A stretch of DNA of 64,000 bases, taken from contig NZ_CADESW010000005.1 in assembly GCF_902830275.1 (NCBI RefSeq), positions 62,001 to 126,000 of the forward strand, given 5' to 3'. This document shows positions 24,012 through 32,155 of this stretch, in pieces; within the stretch, counting starts at the first letter, position 1, and each line of letters opens with the position of its first letter. Below the pieces are notes generated by a model that saw only the letters and a program-made list of their open reading frames with translations, ran no database searches and was not told the DNA's origin. The position numbers and the translations under genes were made by a program. The stretch is from Burkholderia stagnalis. GTDB taxonomy: Bacteria > Pseudomonadota > Gammaproteobacteria > Burkholderiales > Burkholderiaceae.

Positions 24012-25190
24012 ATGCGACCGCTCGACGGCATCAAGGTCATCACGCTCGAACACGCGATCGCGGCGCCGTTCTGCACGCGCCAGCTCGCCGATCTCGGCGC
24101 GCGCGTCATCAAGATCGAACGGCCCGGCAGCGGCGATTTCGCGCGCGGCTACGACGAGCGCGTGCACGGGCTGTCGTCCCATTTCGTGTGGGTGAACCGC
24201 TCGAAGGAGAGCCTGACGCTCGACGTCAAGCAGCCGGAGGCCGCGGAGATCCTGCAGGCGCTGCTCGCCGACGCGGACGTGCTCGTGCAGAACCTCGCGC
24301 CCGGCGCGGCGCAAAGGCTCGGGCTCGGCTACGACGCGCTGAAGGATACGCATCCGCGCCTGATCGTCTGCGACATCTCGGGCTACGGCGCGAACGGCCC
24401 GTACCGCGACCGCAAGGCCTATGACCTGCTGATCCAGAGCGAATCGGGGTTCCTGTCGATCACGGGCTCGCCGGGCCAGCCGGCGAAGGCCGGCTGCTCG
24501 ATCGCGGACATCTCGGCCGGCATGGTTGCGTTCTCGAGCATCCTCGGCGCGCTGCTGATGCGCGGGCGCACCGGCCAGGGCAGCCGGATCGACGTGTCGA
24601 TGCTGGAGAGCATGGTCGAGTGGATGAGCTATCCGCTCTATTACGCGATCGACGGGCAGAGCCCGCCGGCGCCGTCGGGCGCGTCGCATGCGACGATCTA
24701 TCCGTACGGCCCGTTCCCGGCCGGCGACGGCAAGACCGTGATGCTCGGCCTGCAGAACGAGCGCGAGTGGAAGCTGTTCTGCGAGCAGGTGCTGCGCCAG
24801 CCGGGCCTCGCGGACGACGCGCGCTTCAACGCGAATTCGAAGCGCCATGCGGCGCGCGATGCGCTGCACGCGCTGATCGTCGACGCGTTCGCCGCGCTCA
24901 CCGCGGCCGACGTGATGCAGCGGCTCGACGCGGCCGGCATCGCGAACGCGCAGATGAACACGCTCGACGATGTATGGCGCCACCCGCAGCTCGGGGCGCG
25001 CGAGCGCTGGCGCAGCGTCGAGACGGTGGCCGGCGCGGTGCCGGCGCTGCTGCCGCCGGGGCTGCCCGACGGCGTCGAGCCGCGCATGGACGCGGTGCCC
25101 GCGCTCGGCCAGCATACGGACGCGATCCTTGCCGATCTCGGTTATACGCGTGCACGCATCGACGCGCTGCGCGCGAACGGCACGATCTGA
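24012..25190 (+). CDS. ict: family III CoA transferase (itaconate CoA transferase-like)
   Basis: 392 aa, CaiB/BaiF family. MRPLDGIKVITLEHAIAAPF starts the N-terminal Rossmann part. SGYGANGPYRDRKAYDLLIQ contains the conserved catalytic Asp (in YDLL), and GQGSRIDVSMLESMVEWMSY follows. Family III enzymes move CoA between acids; Ict activates itaconate with succinyl-CoA. The function is assigned from cluster context. The start lies 11 nt after the acyl-CoA dehydrogenase stop. Confidence 0.85.
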   Translation: MRPLDGIKVITLEHAIAAPFCTRQLADLGARVIKIERPGSGDFARGYDERVHGLSSHFVWVNRSKESLTLDVKQPEAAEILQALLADADVLVQNLAPGAAQRLGLGYDALKDTHPRLIVCDISGYGANGPYRDRKAYDLLIQSESGFLSITGSPGQPAKAGCSIADISAGMVAFSSILGALLMRGRTGQGSRIDVSMLESMVEWMSYPLYYAIDGQSPPAPSGASHATIYPYGPFPAGDGKTVMLGLQNEREWKLFCEQVLRQPGLADDARFNANSKRHAARDALHALIVDAFAALTAADVMQRLDAAGIANAQMNTLDDVWRHPQLGARERWRSVETVAGAVPALLPPGLPDGVEPRMDAVPALGQHTDAILADLGYTRARIDALRANGTI

Positions 25191-25212
25191 TTCCTCGACA
25201 GGCACCGACGCC

Positions 25213-25452
25213 ATGACGAACCTGCAGACCCATCCCGGGCGCGACGGCCAAGCGCTGGCGGGGCGCGCCGACGAGCCGAAGGGCGATCCGGGCAATACGC
25301 TGTCGCGCGACGAGATCGCGGACAAGGGGCGCCGCCTCGCGGCGTTTTCCGGGGCGGCGACGGCGGGCGAGGTCGCGCGGCGCGTGGCCGGCGCGTGGGA
25401 GATCGCGGCGCAGCCGGCGCTCGGTTCGCTGTTTCAGGAGGGTTCGGCATGA
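25213..25452 (+). pseudogene. MmgE/PrpD C-terminal stub (79 aa)
   Basis: 79 aa from an ATG at 25213, overlapping the next start (ATGA). HPGRDGQALA, then KGDPGNTLSRDEIADKGRRL and LAAFSGAATAGEVARRV, resemble the C-terminal end of MmgE/PrpD proteins. The complete family member in this window has GDPNNPLSDDALLAKYRVLA at the matching place. Full proteins are about 450 aa, so this is only the last sixth. The P. aeruginosa itaconate operon carries an MmgE/PrpD gene, so this is probably a deletion remnant kept by translational coupling. A short functional protein cannot be excluded. Confidence 0.6.
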
Positions 25453-26252
25453 CGGCCGTTTCGCCGCGTTCGTGGCTGTTCGTTCCCGGCAATCGCGCCG
25501 AACGTTTCGACAAGGCGCGCGCGTCGGGCGCGGATGCGGTGATCCTCGATCTCGAGGATGCGGTGCCGCTCGCCGAGAAGCCGGCGGCGCGCGCGGCCGT
25601 CGTCGCGCATCTCGATGCGGCCCGGCCGGCGTGGGTGCGCGTGAACGCGACCGACACCGCATGGTTCGCGGACGACGTCGCGGCGATCGCCGCGCATCCC
25701 GGCGCCGCGGGCGTGATGCTGCCGAAGTGCGAGGCGCGCGCGCAGGTCGATGCGGTGCTCGCGAATGCACATGCGCAACTCGCATTGCTGCCGCTGATCG
25801 AAACGGCGCGCGGAATCGCGGGGCTCGGTGAAGTGTGCGCCGCGCCGCGCGTGGCGCGCGTCGCGTTCGGCACGCTCGACTTCCAGGTGGATCTCGGCAT
25901 CGACGGCGACGGCGATGAACTGAATGCGTTCCGCTCGCAGATCGTGCTCGCGTCGCGTCTTGCCGGCATCGAGCCGCCGGTGGACGGCGTGTCGACCGTC
26001 ATCGACGATGCGGCGGCGATCGAGCGGCATGCGCGCGCCGCGCGGAAATTCGGCTTCGGCGGGAAGCTGTGCATTCATCCGAAGCAGCTCGACGCCGTGC
26101 ATCGCGCGTATGCGTGGAGCGACGCCGAGCGCGCGTGGGCCGCGCGCGTGCTCGATGCGGTCGAAGCGAGCGGCGGCGCGGCGGTCGCCGTGGACGGGAA
26201 GATGGTCGATGCGCCGGTCATCCTGAAGGCGCGGCGGATCATGCGCGGGTGA
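25449..26252 (+). CDS. ccl: HpcH/HpaI-family lyase, (S)-citramalyl-CoA lyase-like
   Basis: 267 aa. CitE-like TIM barrel: PRSWLFVPGNRAERFDKARA, AVILDLEDAVPLAEK, MLPKCEARAQVDAV, LPLIETARGIAG and GTLDFQVDLGID. The acidic metal ligands and the N-terminal Arg are present. In itaconate breakdown Ccl splits citramalyl-CoA into acetyl-CoA and pyruvate. Last gene of the cluster beginning at 21945; its start overlaps the preceding stop by 4 nt. Confidence 0.88.
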   Translation: MTAVSPRSWLFVPGNRAERFDKARASGADAVILDLEDAVPLAEKPAARAAVVAHLDAARPAWVRVNATDTAWFADDVAAIAAHPGAAGVMLPKCEARAQVDAVLANAHAQLALLPLIETARGIAGLGEVCAAPRVARVAFGTLDFQVDLGIDGDGDELNAFRSQIVLASRLAGIEPPVDGVSTVIDDAAAIERHARAARKFGFGGKLCIHPKQLDAVHRAYAWSDAERAWAARVLDAVEASGGAAVAVDGKMVDAPVILKARRIMRG

Positions 26253-26377
26253 TCGCTGCCGACCTCGCATCCGCAACTAACGGTCAACCCCGCCCGCGCC
26301 CGCCTGTTTGCGAAAAGCCAGCGCGACGATTCATTTCCGGGATCTTTCCCTGCATCCATGAGTTGCCGCGCCGCCGC

Positions 26378-26407
26378 GCGGCCCGCGACCATGACGCCGC
26401 GGGCCGC
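26378..26407. terminator. bidirectional hairpin between ccl and porin gene
   Basis: Perfect 10-bp stem GCGGCCCGCG / CGCGGGCCGC with a 10-nt loop, between convergent genes and 11 nt from the porin stop. No T-tract. Confidence 0.5.
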
Positions 26408-26417
26408 AGTCGGCCCA

Positions 26418-27590
26418 TCAGAACTTGTGGCGAATCCCGACGACCGCGAGTTCCTGCGTGTTCGTACCGGAGTTCACGCCGTACGAACCGACGGATGCCG
26501 CCGCTTTCACGACCGCGCCGTTCGCATTCAACGTATGGCCGCTCGCGCGCTGGTAGCCGAACAGCGCATACAGGTCGGTGCGCTTCGACAGCGCGTAGTC
26601 CGCACCGAGGTTGACCTGGTTGTAGTGCGCGGAGGTCGGGCCCGTCAGCGACGTGTAGTTGTAGCCCACGCCCGCGCGCAGCGCCGGCGAGAACTGCCAG
26701 TTGAAGAAGGCCGAGCCGTTGTTGAACTTCGCGGTCTGGCTGAACGCCGACAGCGTGTCCGCGCCGTACTGCGTGTTCGAGTACGCGAGCCCGAAGGTGG
26801 CCGCGCCGAGCACGTACTGGCCGGCGACGCGCACGATCTGAATCGACTTCGCGCTCGAGAAGCCCTGGTTGATCACGGTGTTGAAGAGCGTATCCGAGCT
26901 GCTCGTCCACGAGCGCAGGCCGTTCGCGCCGGTCGTGCCGCCGTTCGCGAAGAAGTAGCCGGCGCCGAGCGACAGCGGCCCGTTCGCGTAGCTCAGGCCG
27001 AAGCTGTACGTGCGGCCGCTGCCGGTCGCGCCGGCGACGCCGCCGAAGCCATACAGCGCGGCGAACTGGAAGCCGGAGATCAGCGGGCTCGTGTACTTCA
27101 CCGAGTTGCTGACGCGCAGGCTGTTGTCGTAGTTGTCGAGGTCGCCCGGCGTCGAGAACACGCCGCCGAAATAGTTGTCCTCGGTCAGCCCCTGCACCAG
27201 ATCGACGACCGGATCGTACTGGCGGCCGAGCGTCACGGTGCCGTACGTGTTGTGCGCGAGGCCCACGATCGCCTTGCGGCCGAATTCGCGCTGGCCCTGG
27301 CCGAGCGCGCCGGTGCCGATGTTGAAGCCGTTCTCGAGCTGGAACAGCGCGGCGAGGCCGCCGCCGAGATCCTCGGTGCCGCGCAGCCCCCAGCGGCTGC
27401 CCGACAGATTGCCGCTGCCGAACTTCACGAGATTCGATGCGTTCCCGCCGTCCGCGTTCTGTGCGTTGTGCACGTACGCAATGCCCGCGTCGACGATGCC
27501 GTACAGCGTGACGCTGCTTTGCGCGTGCGCACCGCCGGCGGCGAGCGCGGCCGGCAGCGCGAGAAGGGCGAGTCGCTTGGTTGCTTGCAT
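26418..27590 (-). CDS. Gram-negative OmpC-type porin
   Basis: 390 aa. A signal peptide of about 23 residues ends GGAHAQ, and the mature protein starts SSVTLYGIVDAGIAYVHNAQ, as in Burkholderia trimeric porins. GSRWGLRGTEDLGGGLAALF and GRQYDPVVDLVQG are family marks, and the protein ends in a beta-strand with a terminal Phe (VVGIRHKF), the BAM signal. Outer-membrane channel of unknown selectivity. Transcribed alone, converging on the itaconate cluster. Confidence 0.95.
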   Translation of the reverse strand: MQATKRLALLALPAALAAGGAHAQSSVTLYGIVDAGIAYVHNAQNADGGNASNLVKFGSGNLSGSRWGLRGTEDLGGGLAALFQLENGFNIGTGALGQGQREFGRKAIVGLAHNTYGTVTLGRQYDPVVDLVQGLTEDNYFGGVFSTPGDLDNYDNSLRVSNSVKYTSPLISGFQFAALYGFGGVAGATGSGRTYSFGLSYANGPLSLGAGYFFANGGTTGANGLRSWTSSSDTLFNTVINQGFSSAKSIQIVRVAGQYVLGAATFGLAYSNTQYGADTLSAFSQTAKFNNGSAFFNWQFSPALRAGVGYNYTSLTGPTSAHYNQVNLGADYALSKRTDLYALFGYQRASGHTLNANGAVVKAAASVGSYGVNSGTNTQELAVVGIRHKF

Positions 27591-27744
27591 GCTGTGGTGT
27601 TCCCCGTAGTCGATTGATCAGATGAAACGCTGAACGATACGGATCACGGACAATCAAGGAAACCAATAAATTCTCGAATGTTTATCAGGCGACGCGGCGC
27701 TTGCCCCCGCGCGAAATGCATGGCATTCCCGAGCGCCGCACCGC

Positions 27745-29589
27745 CTACTGCGCGACTTCCTCCGTCTCCCCGAGGAACCCGCCGCTCTGGTGCGCCCACA
27801 GCGCCGCATAGATGCCGCCCGCCTGCAGCAACTGCTGGTGCGTGCCTTCCTCGACGATGCGCCCTTCGTCGAGCACGATCAGCCGGTCCATCGCCGCGAT
27901 CGTCGACAGCCGGTGCGCGATCGCGATCACCGTCTTGTCGCTCATCAGGCCGTCGAGGCTCTGCTGGATCGCGGCCTCGACCTCGGAGTCGAGCGCGCTC
28001 GTCGCCTCGTCGAGCACGAGGATCGGCGCATCCTTCAGCATCACGCGCGCGATCGCGACGCGCTGCCGCTGGCCGCCCGACAGCTTCACGCCGCGCTCGC
28101 CCACCTCGACGTCGTAGCCGCTGCGGCCGTGGCGGTCGCGCAGCCGCGCGATGAACTCGGCCGCCTCCGCGCGCGCGGCCGCGTCGTGCATCTCGCGCTC
28201 GGTGGCGTCAGGGCGGCCGTACAGAAGGTTCTCGCGCATCGTGCGGTGCAGCAGCGACGTGTCCTGCGTGACCATGCCGATCGCGCTGCGCAGGCTGTCC
28301 TGCGTTACGTGCGCGATGTCCTGCCCGTCGATCCGGATCGTGCCGCCGCTCACGTCGTAGAAGCGCAGCAGCAGGTTCACGAGCGTCGACTTGCCGGCGC
28401 CCGAGCGGCCGATCAGGCCGATCCGCTCGCCCGGCCGGATCGTCAGGTTCAGCCCGTCGAACACGGCGCGGTCGTTGTCGTCGTGCGTGAAGCGCACGTC
28501 GTCGAACACGATCTCGCCGCGCCGCACGGCGAGCGGCTTCGCATCGGGCGCGTCGACGACGCTGCGCACCTTCGTCAGCGTATTGATGCCGTCCTGGATC
28601 GTGCCGACGTTCTCGAACAGTTCGGTCATCTCCCACATGATCCAGTGCGAATAGCTCGACAGGCGCAGCGCCATCGCGATCACGGCCGCGACGACGCCCG
28701 CGCTCGCCGCGCCGTTCATCCACAGGTAGAGCGCGAGGCCCGTCGAGCCGACCAGCAGCAGGGTGGACAGCAGGTGGTTGACGACTTCGAACGCGCTGAC
28801 GAGACGCATCTGCGCATCGCCCGTGACCTTGAACGCCTCCATCGCGCGGCGCGCATGGTCGGCCTCGCGCCGCGTATGCGAGAACAGTTTCACGGTCGTG
28901 ATGTTCGAGTACGCGTCGGTGATGCGGCCCGTCATCAGCGCGCGCGCGTCGGCCTGGCGGCTGCCGACGGCGCCGAGGCGCGGCACGAAATACGCGCACG
29001 CGGCGCCGTAGCCGAGCGCCCACAGCGCGAGCGGAATCATCAGCCGCCAGTCGAAGCTGGCCGCGAGCGCGAGGATGCCGATCAGGTACGCGGTGACGCC
29101 GATCACGACGTCGACCGACATGAACAGCGCATCGCGCACCGCGAGCGCGGTCTGCATGATCTTGGTGGTGACGCGGCCCGCGAACTCGTTCGCGTAGAAC
29201 GACAGGCTCTGGTCGAGCATCAGCCGGTGAAACAGCCAGCGCAGCCGCATCGGGAAGTTGATCGCGAGCACCTGGTGCTTGACCATCGTGTGCAGCGCGA
29301 TCAGCAGCGCGCTGCCGGCGAGGATCGCCGCGAAGCCGGCGAGCGTGCCGAAGTGCCGGCCGCCGAAATTGGCCGGCGTCGCGGTGGCCAGCCAGTCGAC
29401 CACGCGCCCCATCATCGCGAACAGCGCGGCTTCATACGCGGCCAGCGCGGCCGAGGTCAGCGCGATCAGCAGGAGCCAGCCGCGCGCGCCTTTCGTGCAC
29501 GCCCAGACGAACGAGAAGAACCCCTTCGGCGGCGTGACGGGATCTTCGAGCGGGAAAGTCGGCAGGCGCCGTTCAAACCACGAAAACAT
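27745..29589 (-). CDS. ABC exporter, fused permease and ATPase
   Basis: 614 aa half-transporter. Residues 1 to about 340 contain six membrane helices. The ATPase follows with Walker A LIGRSGAGKSTLVNLLLRF, signature KLSGGQRQRVAIARVM, Walker B ILVLDEATSALDSEVEA and the H-loop IAIAHRLSTIA. It works as a dimer and belongs to the MsbA/MDR-like exporters. A good AAGGAG site precedes the start. It lies 68 nt below the alpha/beta hydrolase on the same strand, so the two may be cotranscribed. The substrate is unknown. Confidence 0.93.
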   Translation of the reverse strand: MFSWFERRLPTFPLEDPVTPPKGFFSFVWACTKGARGWLLLIALTSAALAAYEAALFAMMGRVVDWLATATPANFGGRHFGTLAGFAAILAGSALLIALHTMVKHQVLAINFPMRLRWLFHRLMLDQSLSFYANEFAGRVTTKIMQTALAVRDALFMSVDVVIGVTAYLIGILALAASFDWRLMIPLALWALGYGAACAYFVPRLGAVGSRQADARALMTGRITDAYSNITTVKLFSHTRREADHARRAMEAFKVTGDAQMRLVSAFEVVNHLLSTLLLVGSTGLALYLWMNGAASAGVVAAVIAMALRLSSYSHWIMWEMTELFENVGTIQDGINTLTKVRSVVDAPDAKPLAVRRGEIVFDDVRFTHDDNDRAVFDGLNLTIRPGERIGLIGRSGAGKSTLVNLLLRFYDVSGGTIRIDGQDIAHVTQDSLRSAIGMVTQDTSLLHRTMRENLLYGRPDATEREMHDAAARAEAAEFIARLRDRHGRSGYDVEVGERGVKLSGGQRQRVAIARVMLKDAPILVLDEATSALDSEVEAAIQQSLDGLMSDKTVIAIAHRLSTIAAMDRLIVLDEGRIVEEGTHQQLLQAGGIYAALWAHQSGGFLGETEEVAQ

Positions 29590-29657
29590 CCAGTTTCTCC
29601 TTGAGTCTCACTGCAACGGCCCGGTGACGCGGCTGGGCCGTTGCCTGTTGCTGTCGA

Positions 29658-30683
29658 TCACTGCGACCGGATCCATGCCGCGATCGGGCCCAGCGTGCCC
29701 GGCGCGTATGCGTCGCGCCCGAGCGCCACGAAGAGCCAGGTCTTCCATCTCGGCCAGTCCGACTCCAGCTGGTAATCGAACCAGCGCGCGCGCAGCAGCC
29801 CGTGCGTCGCGCCGGGCACGACCAGCACCCGCCGGCCGGCCCGGCCCGCGAACGCATGGGCATAGGCGTTCGCCTCGTCGGCCGGATCGACGTTGCGATC
29901 CTGCGCGCCCCACACGGCGAGCACGGGGCCCCGCATCGTCGCGAGCGCCTGCGACGCGTCTTCCATGTAGTTGCGCGCGACGAAGCCGAACCGGCGCGGC
30001 GCGATGTCGGGGCGCCGGCGCGGGTCGGCGGGCGCGTCCGCTCGACCGAAGATGTCGTCGTTCTTGCGTCGCTCGGCCGCCAGTGTCGCATCGATCCGTT
30101 CCGGCTGCATGCCGGTTGCCTGGAGCTGCTGCCGCGTCAGGTAGGCGCCTTGCCGGCGCCAGTTGACGGCGCCGCCGACGATCACCGAGAACGCGGGCCG
30201 CGCGGCGTTCGCGACGCGCGGGATCACCCAGCCGCCCTGCGAGAACCCGAGCAGGCCGATCTTGTTTGCAGGCCCGACGGCGGCGCGCACGCGCGCCATC
30301 GCGGCGAGCGTTTCGTCGGCGCGGTCCTGCATCGATTGCGAGAGCCAGTCGCCGCCGCTGTGGCCGACGCCCTGCTTGTCCCACGCGAACACGCCGATGC
30401 CGGCGTCGAGCAGGCGATTGACGAGCGGCAGCATCGCGTTGTCCGCGAAGCGGTCGCGCGGGCCGTCGCCGTGGACGAGCAGCGCGATCGGCGCGTCGGG
30501 CGCGTGCGCCGGCAGCGCCAGCGTGCCGACGAGGTCGGCGCTGCCGGCGCGGAACGTCAGCGTCGTGATGCGTGCGTTGTGCAGCTCGAAATCGGACAGG
30601 CCGCGCAGCGCGAGCGCGCCGAGCGCGAGCAGCAGTGCCGCGATGGCGGCGATGGTGAGGCGGACGAAGGTGGTGGGTTTCAA
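29658..30683 (-). CDS. membrane-anchored or secreted alpha/beta hydrolase
   Basis: 341 aa. An N-terminal hydrophobic segment (LTIAAIAALLLALGALAL) is a signal anchor or signal peptide. The hydrolase core has LLVHGDGPRDRFADN (oxyanion region), IGLLGFSQGGWVIPR with the nucleophile Ser, VWGAQDRNVDP with the acid and PGATHGLLRAR with the His. Esterase or acyl hydrolase of unknown substrate. Divergent from the TetR gene at 30792; the shared region holds an inverted repeat. Confidence 0.85.
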   Translation of the reverse strand: MKPTTFVRLTIAAIAALLLALGALALRGLSDFELHNARITTLTFRAGSADLVGTLALPAHAPDAPIALLVHGDGPRDRFADNAMLPLVNRLLDAGIGVFAWDKQGVGHSGGDWLSQSMQDRADETLAAMARVRAAVGPANKIGLLGFSQGGWVIPRVANAARPAFSVIVGGAVNWRRQGAYLTRQQLQATGMQPERIDATLAAERRKNDDIFGRADAPADPRRRPDIAPRRFGFVARNYMEDASQALATMRGPVLAVWGAQDRNVDPADEANAYAHAFAGRAGRRVLVVPGATHGLLRARWFDYQLESDWPRWKTWLFVALGRDAYAPGTLGPIAAWIRSQ

Positions 30684-30727
30684 GCGGGGTTCCCCGGCCA
30701 GGCGGCTTGACGCGTCGGTGCCGCGGT

Positions 30728-30756
30728 TTGATAATAGATCGAGTAATCAGTCTATT
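30728..30756. promoter_or_regulatory. TetR operator candidate between hydrolase and tetR
   Basis: Inverted repeat AATAGA (30733-30738) and TCTATT (30751-30756) with a 12-bp spacer. It overlaps a possible plus-strand -35 box TTGATA (30728-30733), 36 bp before the tetR start. Position suits autorepression. Confidence 0.4.
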
Positions 30757-30791
30757 AAAGATTCGAATCAACGTCCAGCGCGGAGTACACA

Positions 30792-31388
30792 GTGAGAAAG
30801 GTCGATCCGGAAAAAGTCGAAGCGAAGCGGCGCCAGATCCTGGATGCGGCGATCGAATGTTTCGCGCGCAACGGTTTCCACGGCACGTCGACGGCGGCGA
30901 TCTGCGCGGCCGCGGGCATGAGCCCCGGCAATCTGTTTCATTACTTCCCGACCAAGGCCGCGATCATCGCGGCGATCGCGCAGGAAGACCGGCGCGAGTC
31001 GGCCGAGCTGTTCGCGCAATGGGCGGATGCCGATGACGTGGTGGCCGCGATCGAGGCAATCGCGCTCGAGAAGATGAAGGCCGCGAGCGAGCCGCTCTAT
31101 GCGCGCATCAGCATCGAGATCGCGGCCGAGGCGTCGCGCAATCCGGATGTCGCGGCGCTGTTTGCCGAGAACGAGGCACACGAGAAGGGCCTGCTCGTCG
31201 CGCTGGTCAAGCGCGGTATCGCGCAGGGGCAGATCGACCGTGCGCTGAAGCCCGCCGTGATCGCCACGTGGCTGATCGCGCTCGCGGAAGGCGCGGTCGG
31301 CCGCGTCGTGTTCGAGCCCGGCTTCAAGGCGAAGACGCATGCGCCGATGCTCCGGCTGATCATCCGGCGGATGTTGCAGCCGCAATGA
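30792..31388 (+). CDS. TetR/AcrR-family regulator (BetI-like)
   Basis: 198 aa from a GTG at 30792. HTH: RRQILDAAIECFARNGFHGT then SPGNLFHYFPTKAAIIAAI. The C-terminal part (ISIEIAAEASRNPDVAALFA, VIATWLIALAEGAVGRVVF) matches the BetI-type ligand domain. Likely controls the divergent hydrolase and ABC exporter. The ligand is unknown. Confidence 0.9.
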   Translation: MRKVDPEKVEAKRRQILDAAIECFARNGFHGTSTAAICAAAGMSPGNLFHYFPTKAAIIAAIAQEDRRESAELFAQWADADDVVAAIEAIALEKMKAASEPLYARISIEIAAEASRNPDVAALFAENEAHEKGLLVALVKRGIAQGQIDRALKPAVIATWLIALAEGAVGRVVFEPGFKAKTHAPMLRLIIRRMLQPQ

Positions 31389-31442
31389 CGCGCGGCCGGC
31401 AACGTCACGCGTTTCGAATAGTCAGGATTCGGCAGCCGATAT

Positions 31443-31471
31443 TTGCGCGGCATTTTCGTCGTCTGTATAAC
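31443..31471 (+). promoter_or_regulatory. promoter of the small secreted protein gene
   Basis: -35 TTGCGC (31443-31448), 17-bp spacer, -10 TATAAC (31466-31471), 84 bp before the start codon. Good housekeeping-type spacing. Confidence 0.5.
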
Positions 31472-31555
31472 TGAAGCCGGCTCGCATCGTTGCCCGTCAC
31501 ACGGATAAGAACGGGCGCGCGAGCGACGCTCAACCTACGGCAAGGAGATATGGTG

Positions 31556-31873
31556 ATGATCAGGATTCGCGTAGTTTCGATGGCAGCGGCGGTATCCGTC
31601 GGCCTCGCGCTGGCGGCTGCGCCGGCAGCGTTCGCACAGGGGCCGGCGAGCGACGCCGCGCCTTCGTCGGCCGCTGCGCCGACGTCCAAGCAGATGAGCA
31701 AGGCGCAACGCAAGGCGGCGCGCAAGGCGGCCCGCCAGAAGCGCAACGAGGATCTGAACGCGATCCGGAAGGACGGCTACAGCCTGACGGGCGACCGGTC
31801 CGGTTTCCCGCAGAACGGCCAGGGCGCCGCGCCCAAGGCGGCCGACGGCGCGGCATCGGCGCCGGCGCAGTAA
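31556..31873 (+). CDS. small secreted protein, Ala/Lys-rich
   Basis: 105 aa. Start chosen at 31556 because AAGGAG (31542-31547) lies 8 nt upstream; the ATG at 31550 is too close. A signal peptide (MIRIRVVSMAAAVSVGLALA ... AFAQ, about 29 residues) is followed by a Ser/Ala-rich linker, a strongly basic segment (KQMSKAQRKAARKAARQKRN) and a Gly/Pro/Ala tail. No known domain. Probably periplasmic, possibly binding an anionic partner. Its own promoter and a terminator-like hairpin flank it. Confidence 0.7.
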   Translation: MIRIRVVSMAAAVSVGLALAAAPAAFAQGPASDAAPSSAAAPTSKQMSKAQRKAARKAARQKRNEDLNAIRKDGYSLTGDRSGFPQNGQGAAPKAADGAASAPAQ

Positions 31874-31889
31874 CCGGGCGGTGACGGAC

Positions 31890-31913
31890 GGGCCGCGTCG
31901 TGATGCGCGGCCC
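31890..31913. terminator. hairpin after the small secreted protein gene
   Basis: 8-bp perfect stem GGGCCGCG / CGCGGCCC with an 8-nt loop, 17 nt after the stop codon. No T-tract. The rest of 31914-32073 holds nothing I recognise. Confidence 0.5.
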
Positions 31914-32073
31914 GCCATGCCGCACGATCTCGTGCCGGCAAACGACTTCCACTGCAATGCACGCGTGAGCGCGACGCTCGCGACATCCAGACGAAACCTC
32001 CAGCCGTTCCAACATCGCAGCGTCGATTCCGTGCGCCTGTTCGACGAGAAAATGCGACCGCCAAAAAACATCG

Positions 32074-32122
32074 CTTGATTCGCGGAATCAAGATTGACGC
32101 TCGAAATTGCCGGGACATAGAC
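32074..32122 (+). promoter_or_regulatory. palindromic operator and promoter of the CoA transferase gene
   Basis: Perfect 19-bp palindrome CTTGATTC-GCG-GAATCAAG (32074-32092). It is followed directly by -35 TTGACG (32094-32099), a 17-bp spacer and -10 ATAGAC (32117-32122). The start codon is at 32156. An upstream site abutting the -35 suits an activator or a repressor. No regulator gene is adjacent. Confidence 0.5.
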
Positions 32123-32155
32123 TTTTCCCACCCTATCCATGACCCGGGAACATCC

